A stretch of DNA of 64,000 nucleotides from Alkalinema sp. FACHB-956 (GTDB taxonomy: Bacteria; Cyanobacteriota; Cyanobacteriia; Leptolyngbyales; Leptolyngbyaceae): contig NZ_JACJRC010000002.1 in NCBI RefSeq assembly GCF_014697025.1, positions 372,001 to 436,000 of the forward strand. Direction: 5' to 3'. Both the position numbers and the translations under genes were made by a program. Position 1 is the stretch's first letter. Each line of letters begins with the position of its first letter. Below the pieces are notes generated by a model. The model had not been told where the DNA came from and made no database searches. It saw nothing but the letters and a program-made list of their open reading frames with translations. This document shows, piece after piece, positions 44,969 to 54,148 of the stretch.

Positions 44969-45729
44969 TGGAAAAGACCTCCAGACTCAGAACTTTGAAA
45001 GAAAAAACTGTTTCATAACTGTGGGCGTTTCAGGCGAGGATTCTAGAAGGCGGGCTGGAGCTTCAACCTCAGCGAAACCATGTCCGGTTTTGTAACATTC
45101 CTCAATTAGCTCGCAAACGACTTAAATCCCATCCACCATCATGACATCTTTTCTCTATCCACCTTACCAAGACCTCTTCCTTTTTCAGACTGCGCCTGCA
45201 AATTTTCTGAATGTTCTTTTCACATTCCTGATAAACGAAGAGAAAACAAGGCTTGAAAGCCCTGTCTTGGTGTGTATTGACACCTTGACAAATGCCAGAA
45301 GCAAGGGCGAGAGACGACTCCACTCTAACTGAAAAATCAACCATTCAATAAAGTAGCATGCTGGTTTCTTCAGAGCTAGGTAGTTTTACAGATTTCTCCT
45401 AAATAGAAGAGCTCCTGTCAGCCACAATCCCCAGCGATCGAGGGCCTATTGCTGACGTTCTAGCAGTAAAAAGCCAGCCATACGGGTGGCTGGCGAAGCT
45501 TGCTGTGTTGGGAGGAGAAATATCTGATACCGAGACCATTCAAGACAACCTGATCGAACTGGGCAAATCCCACGAGGTAAATCCCACAGGGCAAATCCCA
45601 AAAGCGATGGAGGCTAACCTGGACGCAGAACTTTCAGTCTCCTTGTTAAGAAATGTAACATATTCGCCCGTTAAACTGCAACTGTTTGTTACAAATCGAC
45701 GGATGGTATTCTCGATGGCCGATCGGGGT
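44969..45729. other. Gene-free region upstream of the RRM gene
   Basis: About 800 bp between the RRM gene start and the M48-like gene end. Short open frames here have no protein-like features. It contains a leader region for the RRM gene, a near-palindrome at about 45244-45266 (acaaggctt/agccctgt) and the terminator at 45468-45494. Confidence 0.5.
45468..45494 (-). terminator. Strong intrinsic terminator, minus strand
   Basis: Eight perfect pairs (gccagcca/tggctggc) with a 6-base loop. The minus-strand reading ends in a run of five T. It is about 300 bp past the stop of the M48-like gene and probably ends that transcript. Confidence 0.75.
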
Positions 45730-45789
45730 GAACCAATCGAGCGCAAGCCAATCGGGTACAAGCCGATCGGCCACAAGCCAATCGGGCGC
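45730..45789. repeat. 15-bp tandem repeat, four copies, next to a stop codon
   Basis: Units of the form aagccaatcgggcgc at 45730, 45745, 45760 and 45775, with several substitutions. The stop of the adjacent gene is four bases away (45793). Confidence 0.8.
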
Positions 45790-45792
45790 AGA

Positions 45793-48243
45793 TTACAGCA
45801 GTAGGTAGAGCCCCGCCACGATCGCGAGTATGGCCACAATCGTAGACCAGAGGGGATGGCTGCCGTTGTTGCGCCCTGCGGGACTGCGTAACCATTCCAT
45901 ATCCAGCCAAGGAGTTGCCCCCCGCCGCAGCCAACCAATCACGGTGACGGGTTGACCAACCTGATCGCTGGGTCGATCCTGATGCCGGAGCCAATTGCCG
46001 ATCGGCCCCAGTTGAGAGAGGTAATGTAATCGCACCAGTCCTAGGGGCGTCTGTAACCATAAATCCTGTCCCAACCAGTTACTAATCCCCTGACGTCCCA
46101 ACAATTGGCCTTGGAGTTTAATCCTTTGTGGCTGTAGAGGATCCAGCGTTGGATTTTGGAGAAATTCAGCCACTTCACTGCAACGGTCTTCCTGTAATGG
46201 ATCGTGTTGTTCAGGGGGGCCACTCCGGAGGAGCGAGAGGGGAATTTCGGGAAAGAAGCGGTTAAATCGCCAAATGGTACCGAGGCCAAAACCGATTAAG
46301 GGGAATCCCATCAAGAGCCCATAGTCACTGCCCAGCCAACTCAGTCGATATTGCCCCAGTTGGAAGGCAAGCCAGCCCAGTCCCCAAGCCAGAGTTGCCA
46401 CCAAATAGCCCCCTAGGGCACCCCAAAAAGGTGCAGCTATTATAAAGAGATTGGCTGGACGCGGTTTGGACTGGGGGGAGCGGGATTGTAATGCTGTGGG
46501 ATCTGGGAGGGTAAAGTCTGGTTGTAGCTGCCAGGTTTGGGCATAGGTCATCAGACTGCGCAGGCGATCGGCCAGAAAGGCGCTGGGTTGATTCAGCTGG
46601 AGCCAAGTCCGTAAGGGATGACTCGTTTCCCAGGCCAGCACCTGAGTAGGAGATAAATACGGCAATGCGCTGCCGAGGGAGAGGATCGATCGATACCCTA
46701 GCGGTTGTAACAGTTCAAAACTTTCGAGCACGGGATCGACATGCCCCCGTTGTTCAACGGCTTCTGCGGTGCCCATGGCTAATTTGGCTAAAGCCCGAGC
46801 CAAGCCATTCGGGTTACCTGTCAGGTTGCAGGCAATTCGATCGCTATAGGCCGCACGATCGCGGCTCAGCTTCAATCCGGCCCAACGGAACATCCAAAAT
46901 AAGCCATAGGCCAAGGCAGAAATCCCAGCCAGAATGTAGGCAGGGATCCGAATCAATCCAGCGAGCCAAGCCTTGCGGCCCGCTACCGCCTCTGCCCGTT
47001 GTAAGACCCAATCCCCAATATCGGCGGCCTGCCAATAAACCAGATAGGGAACCTGAATGACCGTTGTGACCCAGGATAGGGTTGCGAGGGTTTTGTGGAC
47101 AATGTGCCCCATTTCAGCGGCATAGATCGCGGCAATCTCGTCATCTTCTAGGCGATCGAGACAGCCTTGACTGATGACAATGCGGGCATTTTTCGCCGAA
47201 AAACCATAGCTCATGACCACAGGAACCGCGATCGGTAAGAGCCCAAGGCTGGGAATCGGCATGTTTTGCTGTTGGCAACTGCGTTGGAGCAGACGATGAC
47301 TTTCTGGACTAAATTGGGCCAGAGTGCCCGTGGCCAAGCGTTTTAAGCCATAAAACTGTCGTAGGATCCAATCTAAAAACCAGGGGGATGCGAAATAGCA
47401 AATTACCAACAGGGGCAGAATCCACCAAACCGGAAATTCCCAACTGGGTAATACTTGACTCCACCGCAAGACGCGCGTTGCAAAGCCGATGCGCAGAACA
47501 TCCCACAGATATTTGGCTGTAAAGAGGACTAACGGGATCAGTACTAAGCCGATCGGGACACTCATTTGGGCCAAGATTAGGGACAACAGCGATCGTTGAG
47601 GCAACGCTGACCACTTGGTTGCCCGTTCCTGTTGCCAGTGTTGAGGCCACGGTTCAGCATCCTGAGAAGGTGGGGAAAAGGCTGCCATTGAAGTCGCTGT
47701 CAGGGGAGACTCTGCACGGGATGGCTCTGCATTAATATCCACATCCATCGAGGGCGACCGTGCAGAGATCCCACTCGCTGAAGTTGTATCGGGAGTCCCT
47801 GACGATAAGGCTTGCGGCGGCGGATTATCCATCGTAGGCAGCACAACACGACGGCGGCCTTCGCCAGGGGAAGAGGGGGAAACCGCTAAGGGGACAAATC
47901 CTGTTTCCTGAAGCTCTGGGTCAGACAAATCGTTCAATTGCGGTGCTGATGAAGCACCCAACTCCGCCAATTGCCGCTCGGCCCATTGTTGAACCTTGGG
48001 ATTTTCCTGCTGCAACAGTCTTTGAGCAAGGTCGATCGCGCGATCGTGCTGTCCCATTTGGCTATAGGCCGTGACCAATCCCATTTGCGCTTTGAGACAC
48101 TCCGGTAGGGCTGGCTCCGCCTGTGCCCTGGGATCCTGAATGACCTGCTCTAGGAACGCGATCGCCCGAGGATAGTTTTTCTCTTTTAGGGCAGAGAATC
48201 CTGCCTCCAAGCATTGTGTGATCGATGTTTCAGCCATGGTCAT
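45793..48243 (-). CDS. TPR-containing M48-like membrane protein, zinc site incomplete
   Basis: An 816-residue protein. Residues 1-105 are TPR-like helices, 110-215 a disordered Pro/Ser-rich linker, two helices lie at about 220-290, an M48 (Ste24/HtpX) peptidase-like domain spans about 300-510, further helices lie near 430 and 590-650, and the end is a small beta-rich domain with a final helix. The zinc motif HExxH reads AEMGH (YAAEMGHIVHKTL, near 375), so the first His is replaced by Ala. I recall the same change in cyanobacterial relatives. It may therefore be a non-peptidase or depend on another ligand. The start is ATG 48243 or 48237. Confidence 0.85.
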   Translation of the reverse strand: MTMAETSITQCLEAGFSALKEKNYPRAIAFLEQVIQDPRAQAEPALPECLKAQMGLVTAYSQMGQHDRAIDLAQRLLQQENPKVQQWAERQLAELGASSAPQLNDLSDPELQETGFVPLAVSPSSPGEGRRRVVLPTMDNPPPQALSSGTPDTTSASGISARSPSMDVDINAEPSRAESPLTATSMAAFSPPSQDAEPWPQHWQQERATKWSALPQRSLLSLILAQMSVPIGLVLIPLVLFTAKYLWDVLRIGFATRVLRWSQVLPSWEFPVWWILPLLVICYFASPWFLDWILRQFYGLKRLATGTLAQFSPESHRLLQRSCQQQNMPIPSLGLLPIAVPVVMSYGFSAKNARIVISQGCLDRLEDDEIAAIYAAEMGHIVHKTLATLSWVTTVIQVPYLVYWQAADIGDWVLQRAEAVAGRKAWLAGLIRIPAYILAGISALAYGLFWMFRWAGLKLSRDRAAYSDRIACNLTGNPNGLARALAKLAMGTAEAVEQRGHVDPVLESFELLQPLGYRSILSLGSALPYLSPTQVLAWETSHPLRTWLQLNQPSAFLADRLRSLMTYAQTWQLQPDFTLPDPTALQSRSPQSKPRPANLFIIAAPFWGALGGYLVATLAWGLGWLAFQLGQYRLSWLGSDYGLLMGFPLIGFGLGTIWRFNRFFPEIPLSLLRSGPPEQHDPLQEDRCSEVAEFLQNPTLDPLQPQRIKLQGQLLGRQGISNWLGQDLWLQTPLGLVRLHYLSQLGPIGNWLRHQDRPSDQVGQPVTVIGWLRRGATPWLDMEWLRSPAGRNNGSHPLWSTIVAILAIVAGLYLLL

Positions 48244-48344
48244 GCGCCCCCATCACTTGCCCCTTTAGGATACCCAAAGGAGCTAAATGGGGTGAACTGT
48301 CACGAAACGATCTATTTGGGCTGCAAACTTGAAGCCCAGGGACG

Positions 48345-49973
48345 TTAAATCGCCATGGGTTCCTTGCCAGACACAACAGGTGCTACCCGGCTCAACTTCA
48401 GTTCAGGATGATCGCCTTCCAATTGCTGACAGTTCCACTCATTACGGAACAGCAGGACTGGTCGTTCCCAACTATCCTTCACCGTCAGGGTGTTAAAGAG
48501 CCGCCCAGCAGCATTTAGGGTATCCCAGCCTCCATCGACCCAGCGGGCAACGGTGTAGGGTAACCAATCCAGTTGGGTTTCGACGCCGTATTCGTTTTGC
48601 AACCGAAACTGGACGACTTCCATTTGCAGTTGTCCCACTGCCGCCAGAATGGGATCCCGCTTCGATTCGTCGGCGGAATACATAATCTGAACGGCCCCCT
48701 CTTCCCGCAGTTCAGAAACACCCTTGCGGAATTGCTTAAATTTGGACGGGTTGGGATTACGCAGGAAGGCAAACAGTTCTGGGGAAAAGCAGGGAATGCC
48801 TTCGTATTCCAGCCGTTGACCTAGATAAATCGTATCCCCGATCGCAAAGACACCAGGATTATTCAAGCCAATGATGTCACCGGGATAGGCTTCTTCAATG
48901 ACTTCCCGATCCTGGGCAAAGAGCTTTTGGGGGCGGGAGAGTCGAACCGTTTTCCCCGATCGGGCATGGCTAACCGTCATATCTTTTTCAAACTTGCCGG
49001 AACACACCCGCACAAAGGCCACCCGATCGCGGTGTTTGGGATCCATGTTGGCTTGCAATTTAAAGACAAAGCCCGAAAATTCTGGATAGGTGGGAGCAAT
49101 TTCACCTTGGGTACTTTCGTGGGCACCGGGTTTGAGGGCGTAGTCGAGGAAGGACTCCAGGAAGAGTTCCACCCCAAAATTAGTCATGGCACTGCCAAAG
49201 AAGACCGGCGTCATCTGGCCAATATGCACCGCTTCTGGATCCAATTCGCCGCCCAGCTCATCTAAGAGTTCCAACTCATCTTTAAATTGTGCATAGAGAT
49301 CTGGCTCCAACAGGTCTTCCAGCATTGGATCATCCAGTTCCAAAATCGTATCCTTGGCCACGCGCTTATTGTGGAGACTCCGTTCAAATAGATGGATCTG
49401 CCGCTTGCGTCGATCGAAGACCCCCTTGAAGCGATCGCCTCCGCCGATCGGCCAATTGACCGCGTAGGTTTGCATCCCCAGTTCTTTCTCAATTTCGTCC
49501 AGCAGCTCCAATGGCCCCCGCCCCGGTCGATCGAGCTTGTTGACAAAGGTAAAAATCGGCAGCGATCGCATCTTGCAGACTTCAAACAGCTTACGAGTCT
49601 GAGGCTCTAACCCTTTCGCCGCATCGATTAGCATCACCGCATTATCCGCTGCTGCCAAGGTGCGATAGGTATCTTCGCTGAAGTCTTGGTGTCCAGGGGT
49701 ATCCAGCAGATTGATGTAGTAGTTGCTATAGTCAAATTGCAGCACGGTGGAAGTAATGGAAATCCCCCGCTGTTTTTCCATTTCCATCCAGTCAGAGGTT
49801 GCATGACGTTGCTCCTTGCGAGCTTTCACCGCACCTGCCTCATGAATTGCACCTCCGTACAGCAACAGCTTTTCGGTTAACGTCGTCTTCCCTGCGTCCG
49901 GGTGGGAAATAATCGCAAAATTACGGCGACGGTTGACAGCTTGTTCCAACTCGGTCTGCAAATCTGAGGACAT
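48345..49973 (-). CDS. prfC: Peptide chain release factor 3
   Basis: GTPase that removes RF1/RF2 from the ribosome after termination, 542 residues. The G domain has [20 protein letters not shown] (G1), the switch segment [34 protein letters not shown] (G3) and NKLDRPGR (G4). The C-terminal domains II and III are complete, ending in [11 protein letters not shown] 49973 gives [26 protein letters not shown], the usual start. An in-frame start at 50054 would add 27 unrelated residues. It lies 100 bp upstream of the M48-like gene on the same strand. Confidence 0.95.
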   Translation of the reverse strand: MSSDLQTELEQAVNRRRNFAIISHPDAGKTTLTEKLLLYGGAIHEAGAVKARKEQRHATSDWMEMEKQRGISITSTVLQFDYSNYYINLLDTPGHQDFSEDTYRTLAAADNAVMLIDAAKGLEPQTRKLFEVCKMRSLPIFTFVNKLDRPGRGPLELLDEIEKELGMQTYAVNWPIGGGDRFKGVFDRRKRQIHLFERSLHNKRVAKDTILELDDPMLEDLLEPDLYAQFKDELELLDELGGELDPEAVHIGQMTPVFFGSAMTNFGVELFLESFLDYALKPGAHESTQGEIAPTYPEFSGFVFKLQANMDPKHRDRVAFVRVCSGKFEKDMTVSHARSGKTVRLSRPQKLFAQDREVIEEAYPGDIIGLNNPGVFAIGDTIYLGQRLEYEGIPCFSPELFAFLRNPNPSKFKQFRKGVSELREEGAVQIMYSADESKRDPILAAVGQLQMEVVQFRLQNEYGVETQLDWLPYTVARWVDGGWDTLNAAGRLFNTLTVKDSWERPVLLFRNEWNCQQLEGDHPELKLSRVAPVVSGKEPMAI

Positions 49974-51332
49974 AGCGATGCTCTGAGACAAATTAAGAAA
50001 GATTGCAAGAAGATTACATTGTAATCGGAAAATGTCTCTGCTCGGAATGCCCAAAATCTATGGTTGCAATGCACTGATTCACCCAGCATCCTGGGAACTG
50101 CTGGAGACCGGAAGTCGCGTCTTTGCCTAAAACGGTCACGATCGCACAGCACAATAATCGCACAGCACAACAGTGCCAAAGTGGCAAGCTACAGGATTGA
50201 AATCATGGATGGGCGAAGGGGCTTTGTCGCCTAACCAAACTGTCGTCTAACCCAAGGAATCCACCGTACCGACGGAATTTATCGTTTTAACCCATAAAGT
50301 CTGCGTCAAAGTAGCGGAAAGCTATCAAGTCCTCGCATGTTCGATCGCGAGTTCAACCTAGCTGTAAATGTTGGTCTCTAGGCAGGGTCTAGCGTTGGGC
50401 AATCAATCAGCTTTATCACTTCTTCATTTAAAATCCCGGGATCAATCACTATAACTTTAGAACTTTGGCCCCGGTTTTCCGGATATTTTTCTGTAGGATG
50501 GAATGTAGGATATAGAGCTCATTAATAGACCTTCTAACAACCTTAGTAACTGTCTGTTATATATCGTCAAATGGCGTATTTAGGGTGAAATCACTGGGTC
50601 TACAATCGCAAGACTAGATGACTAGTTCTTTCGTCCTTCAGGTCAATAACAAATGCGTTAAGTCAAATGTGCTAGACAACAATGTATTAACCGACAATGT
50701 ATTAACCGACGATGTATTAACCGACGATGTATTAACCGACAATGTGTTAGATCACAGTGGTTAAGTCGTGGTGCGATTTAACACCGCGGCAAGTCATGAC
50801 ATAGACGAATGCCTGTCTTGAATCAAAGGCACCTTTTAGTCCAGACTCAGTCATGACTGATTCATCAACCCCTACTCCAGCGATTACAAACAACCTAGTC
50901 ATTCAATCCCTCTAGGCATTTAAGCCCTAAGCCTTATACACTTAGGTCGTTGCATAGAACTGCACAGTACCAACTGCATCTATTCAGGGTCGCACCCAAT
51001 GTCATTGGGAAGACATCTTTTCAGAAGACATATTCTCAGACAAACCATTGCTCACCAACCATTGCTCACTCAGTATCATCGCTTCCAGAATTCAGTCAAC
51101 CAGAGCTTTCGTGGAGTCCTACCCAATCAGTTCAGCAATCGACCAAACTACAGATCACCGTGGCTTACATTTAATTCTAGCCAGATAGTGTGAATGGAAG
51201 CGTTTGCCTGAATCCTAGAACTGGGGTTTTGTCCCACTGAAATAGTCCCCGCATTAGCTCAAGAGTAGCTCTGATAGATGAAGCGTGATTCATGGCCATT
51301 GCGTTTTAGGTTTTTAGGGTCTGAAGTTCCGT
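49974..51332. other. Gene-free region of 1.36 kb with tandem repeats
   Basis: No convincing gene. It contains a 14-bp direct repeat (aatcgcacagcaca type, about 50140-50170) and the 15-bp array at 50681-50755. Promoters of prfC and the metalloprotease gene should lie at the two ends. Confidence 0.55.
50681..50750. repeat. 15-bp tandem repeat, four and a half copies
   Basis: The unit aatgtattaaccgac (second version gatgtattaaccgac) runs at 50681, 50696, 50711 and 50726 with a partial fifth. The two unit versions are grouped, as expected for repeated slippage. Confidence 0.9.
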
Positions 51333-53459
51333 ATGTTGGAATCCTACAATTCAGTCAGCGCGTCCAGTTTGGCCAACTCATCCAGCACGAGCCAGTCCAC
51401 GCCCTTTAATTATTCTGTTGATTTATTGTGGCGTGAAACCGGCTCTGGAACAGGCGTTCGCTGGGGCATGAGTGGGGCAAATGTTATTAGTGGTGGCCTA
51501 TTTACGATGCCTGATCTAGGCTGGAAAGTAGCTGCCACAGGAGATGTCGATCGGGATGGCGAAACAGACATCCTTTGGCGGCATAGTCCCTCTGGAGCCA
51601 TGGCTTGGTGGATACTTCAGAACCAGACCCTTTCCAGTGCCTTTGCATTACCAACTCTATCCGATCTGAACTGGACGATCGCAGGAACAGGAGATGTTAA
51701 CGGCGATCAAAAATTGGATATTCTCTGGCGCAATACTGCAACAGGCAACAATGCCTGGTGGTACATGCAGGATAGTCAGATCATTGGAAGTGTGGCGTTA
51801 CCGACAGTTGATCCAGGGTGGAAGATTGTCAGCACTGGAGATTTCAACCGTGACGGTTTTGTGGATTTGCTATGGCAACACCAAGCCACTAGCACACTCC
51901 AATGGTGGGTGATGCAAGGTAGCCAAATTATTCAAGGCGTGAGTTTACCAACTGGTTTACCGAACGCCACCCTAGCTGGAACCTATGATCTCAATCAAGA
52001 TGGACATCTAGACTTAGTTTGGCGAGATTACAACACAGGATCCAATAGTCTTTGGATCATGCAAGGTAGCACAGTTCTGGAAAAGTATGACATCCAATCT
52101 GTTGTCGGCAAGTCTTGGGAAATTGTAGGATTTCTCTCTCGCCCTAAACCGGAAGAAGCCGATGCAGGCAATGCTCTCCTCAATGCAACGATAGAGAGTA
52201 CAGCCCAGTTTTTCCGAGCGCAACGAGTTAGTGGAGGGGATCTCACTGACGTCTATCAATTTAGTGTGACGCAATCCGGTATCTTCACGGCCCATCTCAC
52301 GGGATTAACCGGGGATGCTGATGTCAAACTCATTCAAAATCTTAATCGGAATGACCAAGTTGATTCTGGAGAAATTCTGGCTTGGCAATGGGAACGGGGA
52401 ACCAGTGGAGAATCCCTGCGCCGCTTTCTTAACCCTGGAACCTACTATCTCCAAGTTAATAGCTACAACAACCAATCTGCCAGCTATGCCATCTCGACGA
52501 ACTTTCGAGCTGCTGCAGTAGATGACCAGCAATTTAGTTTAAACGTAACTTTTGGTGAGGGTACAGGTGGCCTGAATACTGCGGCTCGTCAGGCGATCGC
52601 GGAGGCTGCTAGCTACTGGAGCAATATCATAACCAGTCGCAGTGCCATTACCCAGTATCAGAATCTCAATATTCAGCTCGTGGGCCTGGAGCTGAGTGAT
52701 TATAATTTGCTTGCCTACGCAGGCCCCAATGTCACCACGGATTGGGCTAATCTTTTTATCGTGAGTGGCAACGCTACCATCAACACCCGGAGATTGGCAG
52801 AATTTAATAGTAACCCCAGCTATCTCCGCAGTTTGATGATCCATGAATTTGCCCATGCGTTAGGGTTGGGAACGCTGTGGGTACCCGTCGAATTTCGGCA
52901 GGGGAATAGTTCTACCCTGGTGGGGCGAACTTACATCAACAAAACCACGGCAACCTATAACGCGAATACCTATGCAGCCTGGGCCTACGGCGAACTGCTA
53001 GGAACCTACAGTCCCACAGCTATTCCGATCGAAGCTGGGGTCTTTCAACATTGGGATGAGTATCAGTTTGACACAGAACTCATGACGCCCTATGCCGAGA
53101 GCATTGGCATCGCTACCCCAACCAGTCAGATGACGCTAGCGGCACTCCGGGACTTGGGCTGGAATGTTAACTATGGTGCGGCACAACCCTATACGCTCCC
53201 CAGTTATGTCACAGCTAATGCACTGCGAGCGGGAAGCAGCAGTGATCCATCCAACTCCTCTGCTTTATCCTCAGAAACCACTGCGATCGCAGCAGCTAGC
53301 CTGGGAGAGTTCGCTGCATCCGCAGCTGACCATATGAGTTCCCGCCCTGCGGCGAAGGGGAGACTAGTCTGTGGCTGTGCTAAGCATCTGAGCGCTAATG
53401 GGTTGTATACGAATGGGTTGTATACGATCGGCTCGACCAATCTGAGTCACTTGGTCTAG
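51333..53459 (+). CDS. Secreted-type metalloprotease: FG-GAP-like repeats, PPC domain, M8-like peptidase
   Basis: A 708-residue modular protein. Residues 25-270 hold five repeats with the pattern GDVNGDQKLDILWRN...AWWYMQ, beta-propeller (VCBS/FG-GAP-like) units with Ca-type DxNxDG loops. Residues 280-390 look like a pre-peptidase C-terminal domain (DVYQFSV...GTYYLQVNSY). Residues 400-620 are a metzincin: HEFAHALGLG near 502, third His in FQHWDEYQF near 571 and Met-turn ELMTPYAES near 583, most like leishmanolysin. No N-terminal signal peptide is visible, so export may use a type I-like route. The C-terminal 30 residues are partly made by a DNA repeat. Confidence 0.87.
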   Translation: MLESYNSVSASSLANSSSTSQSTPFNYSVDLLWRETGSGTGVRWGMSGANVISGGLFTMPDLGWKVAATGDVDRDGETDILWRHSPSGAMAWWILQNQTLSSAFALPTLSDLNWTIAGTGDVNGDQKLDILWRNTATGNNAWWYMQDSQIIGSVALPTVDPGWKIVSTGDFNRDGFVDLLWQHQATSTLQWWVMQGSQIIQGVSLPTGLPNATLAGTYDLNQDGHLDLVWRDYNTGSNSLWIMQGSTVLEKYDIQSVVGKSWEIVGFLSRPKPEEADAGNALLNATIESTAQFFRAQRVSGGDLTDVYQFSVTQSGIFTAHLTGLTGDADVKLIQNLNRNDQVDSGEILAWQWERGTSGESLRRFLNPGTYYLQVNSYNNQSASYAISTNFRAAAVDDQQFSLNVTFGEGTGGLNTAARQAIAEAASYWSNIITSRSAITQYQNLNIQLVGLELSDYNLLAYAGPNVTTDWANLFIVSGNATINTRRLAEFNSNPSYLRSLMIHEFAHALGLGTLWVPVEFRQGNSSTLVGRTYINKTTATYNANTYAAWAYGELLGTYSPTAIPIEAGVFQHWDEYQFDTELMTPYAESIGIATPTSQMTLAALRDLGWNVNYGAAQPYTLPSYVTANALRAGSSSDPSNSSALSSETTAIAAASLGEFAASAADHMSSRPAAKGRLVCGCAKHLSANGLYTNGLYTIGSTNLSHLV
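53397..53426 (+). repeat. 15-bp in-frame repeat coding NGLYT twice
   Basis: Two perfect copies of aatgggttgtatacg at the very end of the metalloprotease gene. Confidence 0.75.
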
Positions 53460-53492
53460 GTCGCTGAATCTAGGTAACTGAATCTAGGTCAG
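53455..53492. repeat. 14-bp tandem repeat over the metalloprotease stop
   Basis: tctaggtcgctgaa, tctaggtaactgaa and a partial third copy. The TAG stop (53457-53459) is in the first. Confidence 0.8.
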
Positions 53493-53602
53493 AGATGGCG
53501 GGACTAAGCAAACGTAGAAATCGAGGAAATTGTGCAGTCCCCCAATAGTCTCAATATTCGCCAGTCATTAGCCGCTAATTCATAAACCTCTAATAATAAA
53601 AT

Positions 53603-53630
53603 TGCCCTGCAACAAGACAGTTGCGGGGCA
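53603..53630. terminator. Strong hairpin after the metalloprotease gene
   Basis: Eleven pairs (tgccctgcaac/gttgcggggca, one G-U) around a 6-base loop. The T-rich flank is on the minus-strand side only, so its use as a plus-strand terminator is uncertain. Confidence 0.5.
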
Positions 53631-53968
53631 CAGGGACAGTTGAACGCTGACCCCAATATTGCCCATTTTGAGGGGAATGTTGTCGATTAGGGGACAGTTC
53701 ATTGACTGTCCATCGCAAAATCGCTGTCTCACCCCTCCTCAAGCGCTATGACGCTTCAAAGACTGTCTACTTTTTCTCATCTAAGCAGTGATTTCACGAG
53801 ACAATAGCTTTGTCACAGCAATAAAAAACACCAAACTTAAGACTCAGATTACTAAACGCTCAGATCATCTTAATATCTGGATCAATAGCTTCCCCCCATC
53901 ATCCGGAAACCGGAGTGAATCATTTCTTGTTCATCATCATGTAACTCAAACCTCATGCACTACCGACG

Positions 53969-53992
53969 GCAGCCTAAAGGCTGCTTTTTTTT
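53969..53992 (+). terminator. Textbook intrinsic terminator without an obvious gene
   Basis: The stem gcagcc/ggctgc with loop taaa is followed by eight T. It lies 510 bp past the nearest stop codon, so it may end a small RNA transcribed from about 53760-53900. Confidence 0.8.
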
Positions 53993-54148
53993 GCCAACTT
54001 TGTGGTCTAGCCAACTTTGTGGCTGATCAGTTTGTGGCCGAGCAATTTCTGGCCGATCGTTCTTTTGGCCGATCGATTTGCAAATTTAGAGTACACTACA
54101 TATCCAAAGATGGAAACATCTTACACTCTACTCGTAGTGCTATAGGCC

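Larger units (their letters stand above)
53460..54148. other. Gene-free region with two hairpins
   Basis: About 690 bp. It contains a long hairpin at 53603-53630 and a strong terminator at 53969-53992, with no supported open frame in front of the latter. A frame open over 53788-54291 overlaps the MBOAT gene and has no protein-like features. Confidence 0.5.

Noticed and set aside
45102-45344. Two short open frames on opposite strands upstream of the RRM gene
   Set aside because: Neither has protein-like composition. The region fits a long leader and promoter.
45505-45804. Plus-strand open frame of 99 codons with KPIG repeats
   Set aside because: Its end is made by the 15-bp tandem repeat and it overlaps the stop of the M48-like gene. 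No ribosome site or family resemblance is seen.
50681-50755. 15-bp array considered as a CRISPR
   Set aside because: Units are contiguous with no spacers and are too short for CRISPR repeats. It is a simple tandem repeat.
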